22,199 nt of DNA. Origin: Stephanodiscus triporus. Lineage: Eukaryota > Bacillariophyta > Thalassiosirophyceae > Thalassiosirales > Thalassiosiraceae. Positions within the stretch are counted from its first letter, which is position 1; each line of letters begins with the position of its first letter. Below the pieces are notes generated by a model. The model had not been told where the DNA came from and searched no databases. It saw only the letters and a program-made list of their open reading frames with translations. Shown here piece after piece: positions 1 through 7,547 of this stretch. A program made the position numbers and the translations under genes. The stretch is taken from positions 1-22,199 of the forward strand of contig JALLAZ010000131.1 in the NCBI GenBank assembly GCA_036939755.1, read 5' to 3'.

Positions 1-775
1 CGGGAGGACGAATTGGAGGATTGCCATCATCACCACCATCAACAACTACAACTTCGTCTACAATGTCAGATTCAGAGAGAACATTTTGTTGGATAGATGT
101 AGGGACAACAACTTTGGTAAGAAGTCTTTGTTGCTTGCGCAACTTCTTCTTAGAACGCCTGTTCCGACGGTGTCTAGCTTTTTTGTGTACCGGTTGCTCA
201 ATGTATGCAATCGAGGCGGCCTGCGTCCTGATCGACGAGGGCTGATTGGATTTAGCAAAGGCATGCACCCATGACGGAGGACGAAGAGACCGATGACACT
301 GATCATCGTCACAAACACCGCAATCATCAACAGTGACCGGACAAACGCGAGCGTGGCAGCTCTCAACATCATTACGATGAGGACAGTGAACACTCTCGCT
401 CGCGTTGACAGGACAGCGGTTGGGATCATTGGCATCAGTACGTGCGATCAAATCACTACGGCGGCCTTGGGACGATAACTTGAATAAACAGGCAATATCA
501 AGTCTCGAACAGCGTTGGCATTGAGATGGAAAAGTTCCTGCATAAACGCATTTTAGGTGACTGCGCGTGCAATGAACGCAATTTCGCTGAAACAAGGACA
601 CATCGGTCGTCTTCGAAGATGCATGCCGAGTAGTGACAGTGGGAGAGAATAGACACTGCAGGCCGTTAACGTTGCAGTTATAACATGAGCCTTTTATTTG
701 ACGATGCAACTCGCACTTCAGTTGTTTCTCATGACAATTGATGCAACGAATGGGGAGGGGAGTGCCGCCCTCCAT
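1..775 (-). CDS. Partial tandem Zn2Cys6 zinc-cluster protein, probable transcription regulator
   Basis: Seen: an ORF open for 258 codons from ATG at 775-773 to the left window edge, so its C-terminus is missing. An in-frame TAA lies upstream of the ATG. Residues 11-41 (C11, C14, C21, C31, C34, C41) and 66-96 (C66, C69, C76, C86, C89, C96) both have C-x2-C-x6-C-x9-C-x2-C-x6-C spacing, which fits the fungal-type Zn2Cys6 binuclear cluster. Lys precedes the third Cys in both (QLKC, HLKC), as in that family. Residues 121-160 hold seven more Cys. Residues 197-217 are strongly basic (KKARHRRNRRSKKK), a likely nuclear localisation signal, followed by an acidic Val/Asp/Gly stretch. Known: Zn2Cys6 domains bind DNA through two zinc ions. 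Inferred: a nuclear DNA-binding protein. It could instead belong to an uncharacterised mobile element. No intron is visible in this part. Confidence 0.7.
   Translation of the reverse strand, partial: MEGGTPLPIRCINCHEKQLKCELHRQIKGSCYNCNVNGLQCLFSPTVTTRHASSKTTDVSLFQRNCVHCTRSHLKCVYAGTFPSQCQRCSRLDIACLFKLSSQGRRSDLIARTDANDPNRCPVNASESVHCPHRNDVESCHARVCPVTVDDCGVCDDDQCHRSLRPPSWVHAFAKSNQPSSIRTQAASIAYIEQPVHKKARHRRNRRSKKKLRKQQRLLTKVVVPTSIQQNVLSESDIVDEVVVVDGGDDGNPPIRPP
488..580 (-). other. Zn2Cys6 binuclear cluster domain 2
   Basis: Residues 66-96 of the left-edge protein: CVHCTRSHLKC followed by CQRCSRLDIAC. Spacing is identical to domain 1 and the sequence is closer to the classic fungal consensus. Confidence 0.7.
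653..745 (-). other. Zn2Cys6 binuclear cluster domain 1
   Basis: Residues 11-41 of the left-edge protein: CINCHEKQLKC, then CYNC and a closing Cys six residues later. Spacing is 2-6-9-2-6, within the usual Zn2Cys6 range. Confidence 0.65.
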
Positions 776-1359
776 CGCCGAAACTGTTAGTCGGGGTACT
801 GGTAGGCTTGGTGGTTAGAACGGAAACCGTTCTATTATGTTGCGTCAAACGGAGTTTACCGCCATAGGGGAAGTTATGATGACCGTTGGATTTTTGGAAG
901 ACGTGCCAAAATAGCCATTGGATTTGTCGGGGGAAAACAGTCCACTAACAATTGGGTGTATCGCGTTATCCAAAAAATTGGATCTAATGCGATAAACATT
1001 TCGGAACAAACTAACAGATAAAACAAAGTAACGCAATAAATTGTATCTATTACAAATAAATTTGTAATTACAATGATTTATTCACAAACGATACAATAAA
1101 TAATTACCAGAAACAATTCATATCAAAAATAATGTTCACTTCATCAAAGCAATTTTACGAGATGTATCGATTAAACACTAGGTTGAATAAATCAATAATT
1201 GTACATTTTATCAAAACTGTCAAGTAATCAATATAGAAACAATTAATTGCTAACAAAACAATTACGTGTATCAAATACAAATTAACAAACATTTTAGATA
1301 CAATAAATTGTATCTGCTGATACAAAAAAATTCCGCAGATCAAAAAAGGGTTTACAGAG
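776..1359. other. AT-rich intergenic and promoter-side region
   Basis: No coding sequence seen. It lies 5' of the zinc-cluster gene and should contain its promoter. From about 1034 to 1315 it is very AT-rich, with recurring acaa/ttgt words and small inverted repeats: 9-bp arms at 1049-1057/1060-1068 and 8-bp arms at 1296-1303/1308-1315. No clear TATA element can be singled out in such biased sequence. Confidence 0.5.
1034..1315. repeat. AT-rich island flanked by exact 15-nt direct repeats
   Basis: CAATAAATTGTATCT occurs at 1034-1048 and again, identical, at 1301-1315, bounding 252 bp of AT-rich DNA. The inner side of the left copy abuts the palindrome ATTACAAAT-AA-ATTTGTAAT. The repeats could be a target-site duplication or a by-product of AT-rich slippage. 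Confidence 0.5.
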
Positions 1360-1856
1360 GACAGTCGCTGATGAGTAAGATTGCGCTCCGTAAATGCCTG
1401 ATAGGCCACAGTAGAAGTGACCTTCATTGTGTACCCTAGCCTCCTCAACGCTTTACCAATGTCGCCCTCTGTAAAAATCTTGGCATCATCGGACCACTGA
1501 TTTGCAATAAAAGCAATGCACTCAAAATAATTTGCCTACGGCCAAATCAACTTGAACAGGACAAGGAGTAAGAGGTATTCCCCAGACAACTCTGAGATCG
1601 GCTTGTTCCCTGTCATCCGCTTCGGATTGATACCTCTCTGCATCCATCGGTAGACACTGGACCTCATTCCCCTGGGGGCAGGGTTCCCCGCCAGATATGC
1701 ATCGACGATCATCTGACGGAAGAGGATGTCATATCCCCTTGCGTCACCTCTTCTTGGGTGTGGGAGAAAAGGAGTATCTCTCAATACACCATCAACCCTC
1801 GCGACACCATTATCCCGATGCCACTTGACAATGGACTCTTCTCGCTGGAACATCAT
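1360..1856 (-). pseudogene. Transposase N-terminal remnant (helix-turn-helix part)
   Basis: One frame starts with MMFQREESIVKW at 1856, is interrupted by TAG at 1536-1538, and continues in the same frame to about 1360. Before the stop it reads RQMIVDAYLAG and RGMRSSVYRWMQRG. After it comes GDIGKALRRLGYTMKVTSTV, which looks like the second DNA-binding helix region of Tc1/IS630-like transposases. I associate this family with heterokont genomes from general familiarity, not from a search. The DDE catalytic part is absent: beyond about 1360 the frame runs into AT-rich sequence. The ORF is therefore both truncated and stopped. A domesticated DNA-binding fragment cannot be excluded but is unlikely given the stop. 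Confidence 0.5.
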
Positions 1857-1877
1857 CAGCAGTGGCGGGCGGCAACG

Positions 1878-1985
1878 GTGGCGGACGAGGCGGCGGATGA
1901 GGCGGCGGACAAGGAGGCGGATGAGGCGGCGGGCGAGGTGGCGGACGAGGCGACGGACAAGGAGGCGGCAACGGAGGCAAGGAGG
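1878..1985. repeat. 12-bp GC-rich minisatellite, nine units
   Basis: Nine consecutive 12-nt units of the type GCGGCGGATGAG, with variants GTGGCGGACGAG, GCGGCGGACAAG and GAGGCGGATGAG. A unit of 12 keeps frame, so long ORFs arise on both strands (Ala-Asp-Glu repeats on plus, Pro-rich on minus). It lies just upstream of the transposase remnant. Confidence 0.8.
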
Positions 1986-2167
1986 AGGGAAGCGGCGCCG
2001 AGGGAGCAGATTGTTGGGAGGGTCGAGAGGGAGCGTTGTGTCGAAGGGCGGCGCCTCCGGATGATGGGTGGCAGCGGGGGAGGGTGGCGTTAGCGGCAGC
2101 AGCGGCAGCAGAATAATTGTTTTACTTGGATTTTGAGGGGCACATCGAATTCCTAGCCGCTAGGTAG

Positions 2168-2242
2168 CCCTTACTCAACCCTTATTCAGCCCTTATTGAA
2201 CCCTTAATGAACCCTTATTTAACCCCTAACAAACCCTTACGG
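2168..2242. repeat. 11-bp tandem repeat, about 6.8 units
   Basis: Units CCCTTACTCAA, CCCTTATTCAG, CCCTTATTGAA, CCCTTAATGAA, CCCTTATTTAA and CCCCTAACAAA, then a partial CCCTTACGG. The 11-bp register is strict. The period is close to one DNA helical turn. Function is unknown; it may be a subterminal repeat of the adjacent DNA transposon. Confidence 0.8.
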
Positions 2243-2382
2243 TACAGCCAGTCTCAATTGTTAATAAAGCAGTAGTATCTGCTTTATCTCACAAACGACT
2301 TAGCAAGAAAAAAAGAAGATCGCCATGGTGAAGCCGTTCGCCAGGTCCAGCGGCATGGATATTTTAAATATAGCCGCCCCCC

Positions 2383-2412
2383 CCGGCAACCCCTTCGTGA
2401 TGGGCTTGCCGG
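2383..2412. repeat. Imperfect hairpin
   Basis: CCGGCAACCCC and GGGCTTGCCGG form 11-bp arms with one mismatch around an 8-nt loop. It is close to a C-run (2377-2384) and sits in non-coding sequence between two element remnants. No role is assigned. Confidence 0.45.
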
Positions 2413-2480
2413 GAACCCATACAAAGGATTTTATTTAATTACTTAAACCGGCTCAGAAAAAAATTCATTAGTACACTGAT

Positions 2481-3245
2481 CTATTTTATTTCATTTTTCA
2501 GCCTCCTTCCAACACGATCGTGCTCCCCTCACTTGCCCGTCAGGTAGCGCGTCCAGTATGATCTCCCCTCCATCGTGCCTGCATATTTTTGGTTGGTTGT
2601 TGTGTAAATCGGTCCGGCTGCCGCCTAAGACCACGATCTGATTTAATTTCTTAGTTTTTTGTTGCCTCATTTGCCACCCCAAATGACATGAAAGCGTCCC
2701 CTCCACACATTTTGCTGAGGTCAAATCTCATCACACAACCTCCCCCCACCACCAACACTGTACTTTGGTTGGTTGTTGTGTGTTTCTTCATCATTAGGTG
2801 GCCCTCCACAGCCGCCGAGTGTATTTTTTCATATAATTTTTTGTCGCTTGAGCTCCAATAGCCATTGAAATCGACGGGTAATCATTCTCCCCCAACGTTC
2901 CGCCCCACGGCAAAATCTCTTCCCAAATATCCACCCCATCGCTGGTACTGTTTTTGGTTGGTTGTTGTTTAGTTTGTCTAGGGGCAGCCGCTCAAGGCCG
3001 AGGCCCGGTGTTGAGGCGATAGTGAAATGATGTAATCACTTAGCCGGTTTGACATGGAAATTGAGATATTGATTAAATTATGAGCTGAAGCTTTCTACTT
3101 TGCCGTGCATGGAGAGGGAGGCGAAGTCGGATGTTGACGTGGAAGGGTGCGATGTTTTGGATCTTGGATCTTTCCACTTCATGTTCGACAGCACGTATGG
3201 CAGGAACGAGGTACTTTTAGTACCATGAGACTGTGTCTTAACACA
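2481..3245 (-). repeat. Probable Copia 3' LTR, far end undefined
   Basis: On the minus strand the purine run CGCGGGGG ends at 3246 and is followed by TGTGTTAAGACACAGTC. This is the expected layout of a polypurine tract followed by an LTR starting with TG. The LTR interior has a perfect inverted repeat GGTACTAAAAGTACC near 3210-3224. Three copies of a T/G-rich 18-mer occur at 2588, 2764 and 2953 (plus strand). No second LTR is in the window, so the outer boundary is only a guess. Confidence 0.4.
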
Positions 3246-3275
3246 CCCCCGCGATGAAGGAGTGGGGCGAAGGGA

Positions 3276-4017
3276 TCACTGCTTCATTGGAATGTCAGAA
3301 GGGTTGTCCAAAGGAACAAACTGAGGAGGAGGATTGAAGGAAGGAGAGAGTTTGGTTTTGGATAATGTTGGAGTTGGAGTAGGAATAGAATCAAGAACAG
3401 GATCTTCAGAGTAATCAACCGGGCAATTCATTAAGAATGCACGCATGAGGCGGAATTTGGCACCCTGAAGGGGTTTGGTAAGGACATCTGCCCACATTTG
3501 TTCAGTAGGACAATATTGAAGATCGAGTTTGCCCATTTTGTGAAAATGACGAACAGATGCTTGGTTCATTTAGAACTGGAGATGTAGTCGTTTTTAGCCA
3601 AGGAAAGAGTACTCATATTGTCTTGATAGACGATGTTGGTTTTGATTTTGTAGCCCTGGGCTTCAAGGATTGACGCGTCCAGAGGACATCGCTAATTTTG
3701 TCATAGAGGCCGATGATTTCACTTTCGCAAGAGCTTTTGGAAGGAATTTTATCTTTCGTGGATGAACTGGTAGTGGCCCAGCGACCAAAGGCAAATGTAA
3801 GGAGGGAACCCGTGTGACATTTGCAATCGTCGTGAAGTTGATATGAAGCATCGACATACCAAACAATGTTGGAGAGAGATTCAGCGAAGAGGGTGAGTTT
3901 CAAATAGCAAGTAGAATGTAAATATTTGATAACGCGTTTTAGTTTGCCCCAGTCATCTTGATCAGGCTTCTTGACGCGAGTAGTCAGGAAGGCAACTGGG
4001 GACTGGTTTTCATCCTA
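3276..4017 (-). pseudogene. Ty1/Copia polyprotein remnant: end of RT, RNase H, C-terminus
   Basis: Reading the minus strand: VAFLTTRVKKPD and WGKLKRVIKYLH (RT-RNase H linker), then VDASYQLHDD, HTGSLLTF and KSSCESEIIGL (Copia RNase H), then VYQDNMSTLSL and finally YCPTEQMWADVLTKPLQG with FRLMRAFLMN. These pieces lie in more than one frame: there is a frameshift near 3675, a TGA at 3566-3568, and another shift just after it. The 5' side ends abruptly near 4017 and gag, protease, integrase and most of RT are missing. It is a dead, 5'-truncated copy. The C-terminus runs into a Pro/Thr/Ser tail ending at 3276, next to the polypurine tract and LTR start. Confidence 0.8.
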
Positions 4018-4170
4018 GCTGGAGCAGTTTGTTTCATTTGAAAATTTGCTCCGGTACAAACCTACGCCAGTGTAGGCTTGTGCCTATTTTCTATGGTAAC
4101 TTAAGGCCGGCTGGCGCACAAACCGTTTGGCTACTAGGTTTTATGCTGCAATTAGCTACTTTATTGTACT
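4018..4170. other. Junction sequence between Copia and GIY-YIG element remnants
   Basis: Short non-coding stretch where Copia homology ends. It has a small interrupted palindrome (CCTAC..GTAGG near 4064-4079). No gene seen. Confidence 0.35.
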
Positions 4171-5335
4171 CTACGTAACAAAACACATGAACAAAAAACC
4201 TCCCTTTAGTACTATAGGGTCGATTATTAGTGGGGATGCTTGAGTAGAAGGTGGGGGTTCATCGGGGGGAGAATCAGGGAGTGTTATTTGGTCGGTGGAG
4301 TAGTCGGTGGTACTGATACCATCAATTGAACCCATCAGATCAGAATTTGCATGTGGCCGGAGCCTCATTGTCAAAGTTCTGGGGATGGTAGGGCTAACAC
4401 GGTCTTCGAAAATAACGCATAACGGTGGGGGTTCGTTTGGGACAGATGGTTGTGCTGGTTGTGTTGTGGCTTGTGTCCCAAGGGATATCAAGCACACACT
4501 TTGGTTATTGGTAGTCTGTGTAGAGGGTTGGAAGGAGCGTTGATATCGATTGGATTGGTTGTAAGATAGTATATATTTATTGTATAGCTTAGTCACCACA
4601 CCTATGTGTTCTTGAACGCGTGTTTTGACGTTGACGTAACGCTGTGATTTATCTATGTCTATGTAAAAGCATTTGCAACAACCACTAGATTTGCAAGAGA
4701 TTTTGTAGACGATGCCTGCCATTTGGCAGGTGGTGTTGCCATTGCTGTAGATGCAATCCCCGTTGATTTTAAATCTAGTTGGGCAGTTACATTTGTGGAG
4801 GCCACGATCCGCATCGACAATTCCATGAAGGAGTTTTCAATTTAAGTCACCAAGTAGTTTCGTGCATAGGTTAGTAGTATGCCTGCTATAAATGATACAC
4901 GGACGTAACCATTTAAGCTGGAACCCATTCCGTAGGCATTTGACACGTTGGTAGATGGGTAATTTCATTAAGTCCGCATATTTCGTGATGAAGAGTGTAT
5001 CTTGGTGGTCAATTGCTCGATTCCGTTTTTTGAGTCTGGCTAGACCAGATCTAGATTCTTCTTCTTCAATAAGAACAGCACTGAGGGTATATTTTTTTGG
5101 TTGGGTTTGAGTTGTCTAGCTAAGCTGAGCGCATCATGTTTGTCGGGATAAATGTCAGAGATGCTCATATTGGCATTAGTATCTGTCATAGTGGTGAGTA
5201 GTGCAAGGCGCAGTTCAACACCAGATAGGACGGCTGCTTTTTGGTTACGGTGGTGGTGGCTGTCGTGATTGAGGTACTTGACGAGTTCGCGCGGCTTCTT
5301 GTACATGTGGAAATGAGGATGGGGTGAGGGTCCAA
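4171..5335 (-). pseudogene. 3' end of a retroelement ORF with GIY-YIG-like endonuclease domain
   Basis: Going downstream on the minus strand: YKKPRELVKYLNHDSHHH, GVELRLALLTTMTD and SISDIYPDKHDAL, a frame change near 5090, RSGLARLKKRNRAIDHQD, LFITKYADLMKLP and WLRPCIIYSRHTTNL, an in-frame TGA at 4837-4839, then KLLHGIVDADRGLHKCNCP. Next is a GIY-YIG-like stretch: AGIVYKISCKS, CFYIDIDKSQRYV, VKTRVQEHIG. The order (Cys-rich CNCP motif, then VYKI..YI..R..EH) matches nucleases that follow reverse transcriptase in Penelope-like and related retroelements; the exact family is uncertain. The RT core is absent (5' truncation), and one stop and one frameshift make it non-functional. The last about 100 codons are Pro/Thr/Ser-rich and may be tail or unrelated. 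Confidence 0.55.
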
Positions 5336-6090
5336 AAAATAAAATATGGAAATAAATAAAATATATTGCCACATTTTATGCCATTGTTGCCTAAAACTCT
5401 GCCAAGTCTCCATCCTTGCTCTCATGCCTCTCATCTGCCCTTGCTGGTTGTTGTTCTTGTGCATAGTAGTAAGTAGTACCCCTACCACTACTATTTTTGG
5501 TCATGGTCATGTCACAACATGAGAAAGTCTCACTTGGGGCATAGTTTGATTATGATTACTCTATGGCTGAGATATGAATGATCATGATCAAAAAATTTCA
5601 CATACGTAAATCTATGTAGGAGTCTGGAAATTCAATATTAAAGTTGTAGCAATTTTTACATCATCTCAGCCCGAAGATTTGGCAGCACTACAAACGCGAA
5701 GACCATTATTATTTTGTGTGTCCTGTACAAAATTGTCTCAACAAACGTGTGCAGGCACAAAAAATAAGGTTGTCCCACAGATCATTTTGATATGGTGCTG
5801 CTAATTTTGGGGGGGTTGTCAGTATTATTAATGCTTAATGTGTGGTAATACAGTAAACTTATCTAGATGGCTGATATTAGTGGTATTCTAAACTGAATTT
5901 TTCGTTTCGTTGTTTGCAAAAAATACCAAACTCATTGATCAAGTGCCTCTTGATCAAATAAAAAATAATAGGACAAAGAGGGGCTTAAAAATATTGAAGG
6001 ACAGCCAATCAGTAAAAGCATTCCTCTCAGGGACTAACAAGCCAATCAGAATGTGACTACGAAAAGCCTGTGGGGTTCAATGTTAATCAA
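5336..6090. other. AT-rich non-coding flank, 3' side of the giant gene
   Basis: No coding sequence supported. The part next to 6091 should hold the 3' UTR and poly(A) site of the minus-strand giant gene. A perfect hairpin (TTGATCAAG, 5-nt loop, CTTGATCAA) lies at 5935-5957 beside an A-rich run, about 135 nt past the stop codon. A related ctgattggct word occurs twice just after the stop (minus strand). Confidence 0.4.
5935..5957. repeat. Perfect 9-bp hairpin downstream of the giant gene
   Basis: TTGATCAAG at 5935-5943 and CTTGATCAA at 5949-5957 are exact reverse complements around TGCCT. It may lie in the 3' UTR or just beyond it. No protein-binding or RNA role can be claimed. Confidence 0.55.
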
Positions 6091-7547
6091 TCACACATTA
6101 GAAGAGAGATCGAACAAGTCCGATGGATCAGAGAAGTGAGTTGCTGGAAAGCTGTTTCGGTTCGGGCAGATGTAGTCAAAATCTGCTGCATCTATGCCTG
6201 CCCACGCTGCAATAGGAAGGAAGAGAGCCTCCCAAGATTTTGTGGGAATCAGCCTCCCCCTTCCAATGTTCAAGGGCGCGTTTTCCTTGATTGATGGATA
6301 TTTTCCAAAAATTTGACCTCCCTTAACTCCTCCACCCATCAAAATGTAATTTCCACCCCAGCCGTGATCGCTGCCTCCATTTCCGTTCGGGGCGAGAGTA
6401 CGAGCAAAGTCGGAGGTCTGGACCACTGTCACACTGTTCCATGTATTCTTGGCTTTCATTTCGTCCGCGAATGCCTTGAAGGACGCATCCACATCAGAAA
6501 ACAATCTGACTTGGTTGGCAAGTAACGCATCATGTGTGTCCCCTAAGTAATGTATTGCGGTCAAGCAATAGCTGTAAGACTTTATCATCAATGACAAGGG
6601 GAAAAGTAAAGAGAGGCAAAAAAAACTTACAACCACCAGTCTCTACGAAAAACACGTCCGCATCAGTACGTCGCACAGCACGAGAATCAATCATCTTTGC
6701 AACCATACTCAATTGCCTTCCTAGGCCTGATGTCGGGAATACAACCTGTGTTGTCTTGCCTGCCAGAGTATCAAAAACCTCTTTGTTGTTGGCCAGACTC
6801 TTCATCAATGATTCTGAATAAAAATCAGCAAACACGCCCGATTCAGGCGTGGTCTCCCCATTGAGCGAGGCAATCCTAGAATCCATATCTGTGCTTGACG
6901 GAGCCGCATTAAATTGTGTTGTCCCGCCGTCACTGATGATCATAGGACTTGATGCGAGTCCTGGCTCCCCAATTAGACAAATCGAGTGGGCATTGAGTGA
7001 AAATGCACCTACATTACGACCCTTCTTTTCCGTTAAAATATCCCTAATCCTGCCAAGGATGCCTGTGCCGTCTTGTGCTTTGAGCGGATCAAGTTTCTGA
7101 GCGGCTTGCTGCTGGAAATTGTGAGCAAAGAGCTGGGTTTTGGTATCTTTCCAGTAGTTTTCTTTGTCAGTCTCCTTTGTTAATTCACCAGTATTTGTGA
7201 AGAATAGCAAATCACGCTCATTGAACAAAGCTTGCAGAGATCCAAGTTGCGGATGTACACCAAATGTTTCACAAGCTTGGTTGGTCATAGTTCCGTTCAG
7301 AACTTTTAAACTGTTGCGGTCGAGTGCAACATCCTGACGTATCTCCACATATTCATCCCACAAAGTCATGTTGTCAATTTCTTGGGAGCAAGTATGAGGT
7401 ACCAGCATGTTGAACGAATCCTTGATTCAGAGGCAGCAGGCACATAAGAGAAACATGTAAGTGACACATACATGGCAAAATAGTGAGTGAAATCGTCAGT
7501 GTACTCACACAGCCTCCTCCAAATAGGACATAAACTATCGCCTTGTA
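6091..7547 (-). other. DUF1501 domain, C-terminal
   Basis: Residues about 3748-4173, exons 25-27. It opens with [19 protein letters not shown] (junction of exons 25/26), matching the 'GGxDxxNMLVP' start of DUF1501. It contains LFFTNTGEL, then ETGGWDTH (exons 26/27) and [20 protein letters not shown], the two signature motifs. DUF1501 belongs to the alkaline phosphatase/sulfatase-like superfamily; the Asp and His in WDTH and GSDHGWG are candidate metal ligands (inference). Length of about 425 is normal, so this domain is complete. A six-proline linker at residues 3738-3743 separates it from DUF1800. Confidence 0.9.

Larger units (their letters stand above)
1986..2480. other. Non-coding spacer between element remnants
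   Basis: Apart from the 11-bp repeat and the hairpin listed separately, it contains a short GCAGCAGCGGCAGCAG stretch near 2095-2112 and AT-rich sequence around 2425-2480. No gene is supported. Confidence 0.4.

Noticed and set aside
845..1448. Two minus-strand ORFs in the AT-rich region
   Set aside because: Low-complexity hydrophobic translations in AT-rich DNA. Only the start of the 1448 ORF is meaningful, as the continuation of the transposase remnant.
1726..2093. Plus-strand ORFs with Arg-rich or Ala-Asp-Glu repeats
   Set aside because: They are open only because of the in-frame 12-bp minisatellite and overlap the antisense transposase remnant.
2383..2412. Hairpin considered as a transcription terminator
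   Set aside because: The window is eukaryotic, there is no adjacent functional gene, and the loop and flank do not suggest a specific role.
2325..2438. 37-codon plus-strand ORF with a good start context (gccATGg)
   Set aside because: Too short, no recognisable motif, and lying between element remnants with an internal hairpin.
3663..3866. Minus-strand 67-codon ORF in the Copia region
   Set aside because: Alternate frame of the RNase H segment, whose motifs are in the other frame.
5186..5488. Minus-strand 100-codon ORF with Ser/Thr/His-rich translation
   Set aside because: It overlaps the retroelement tail in another frame; the other frame carries the recognisable motifs.
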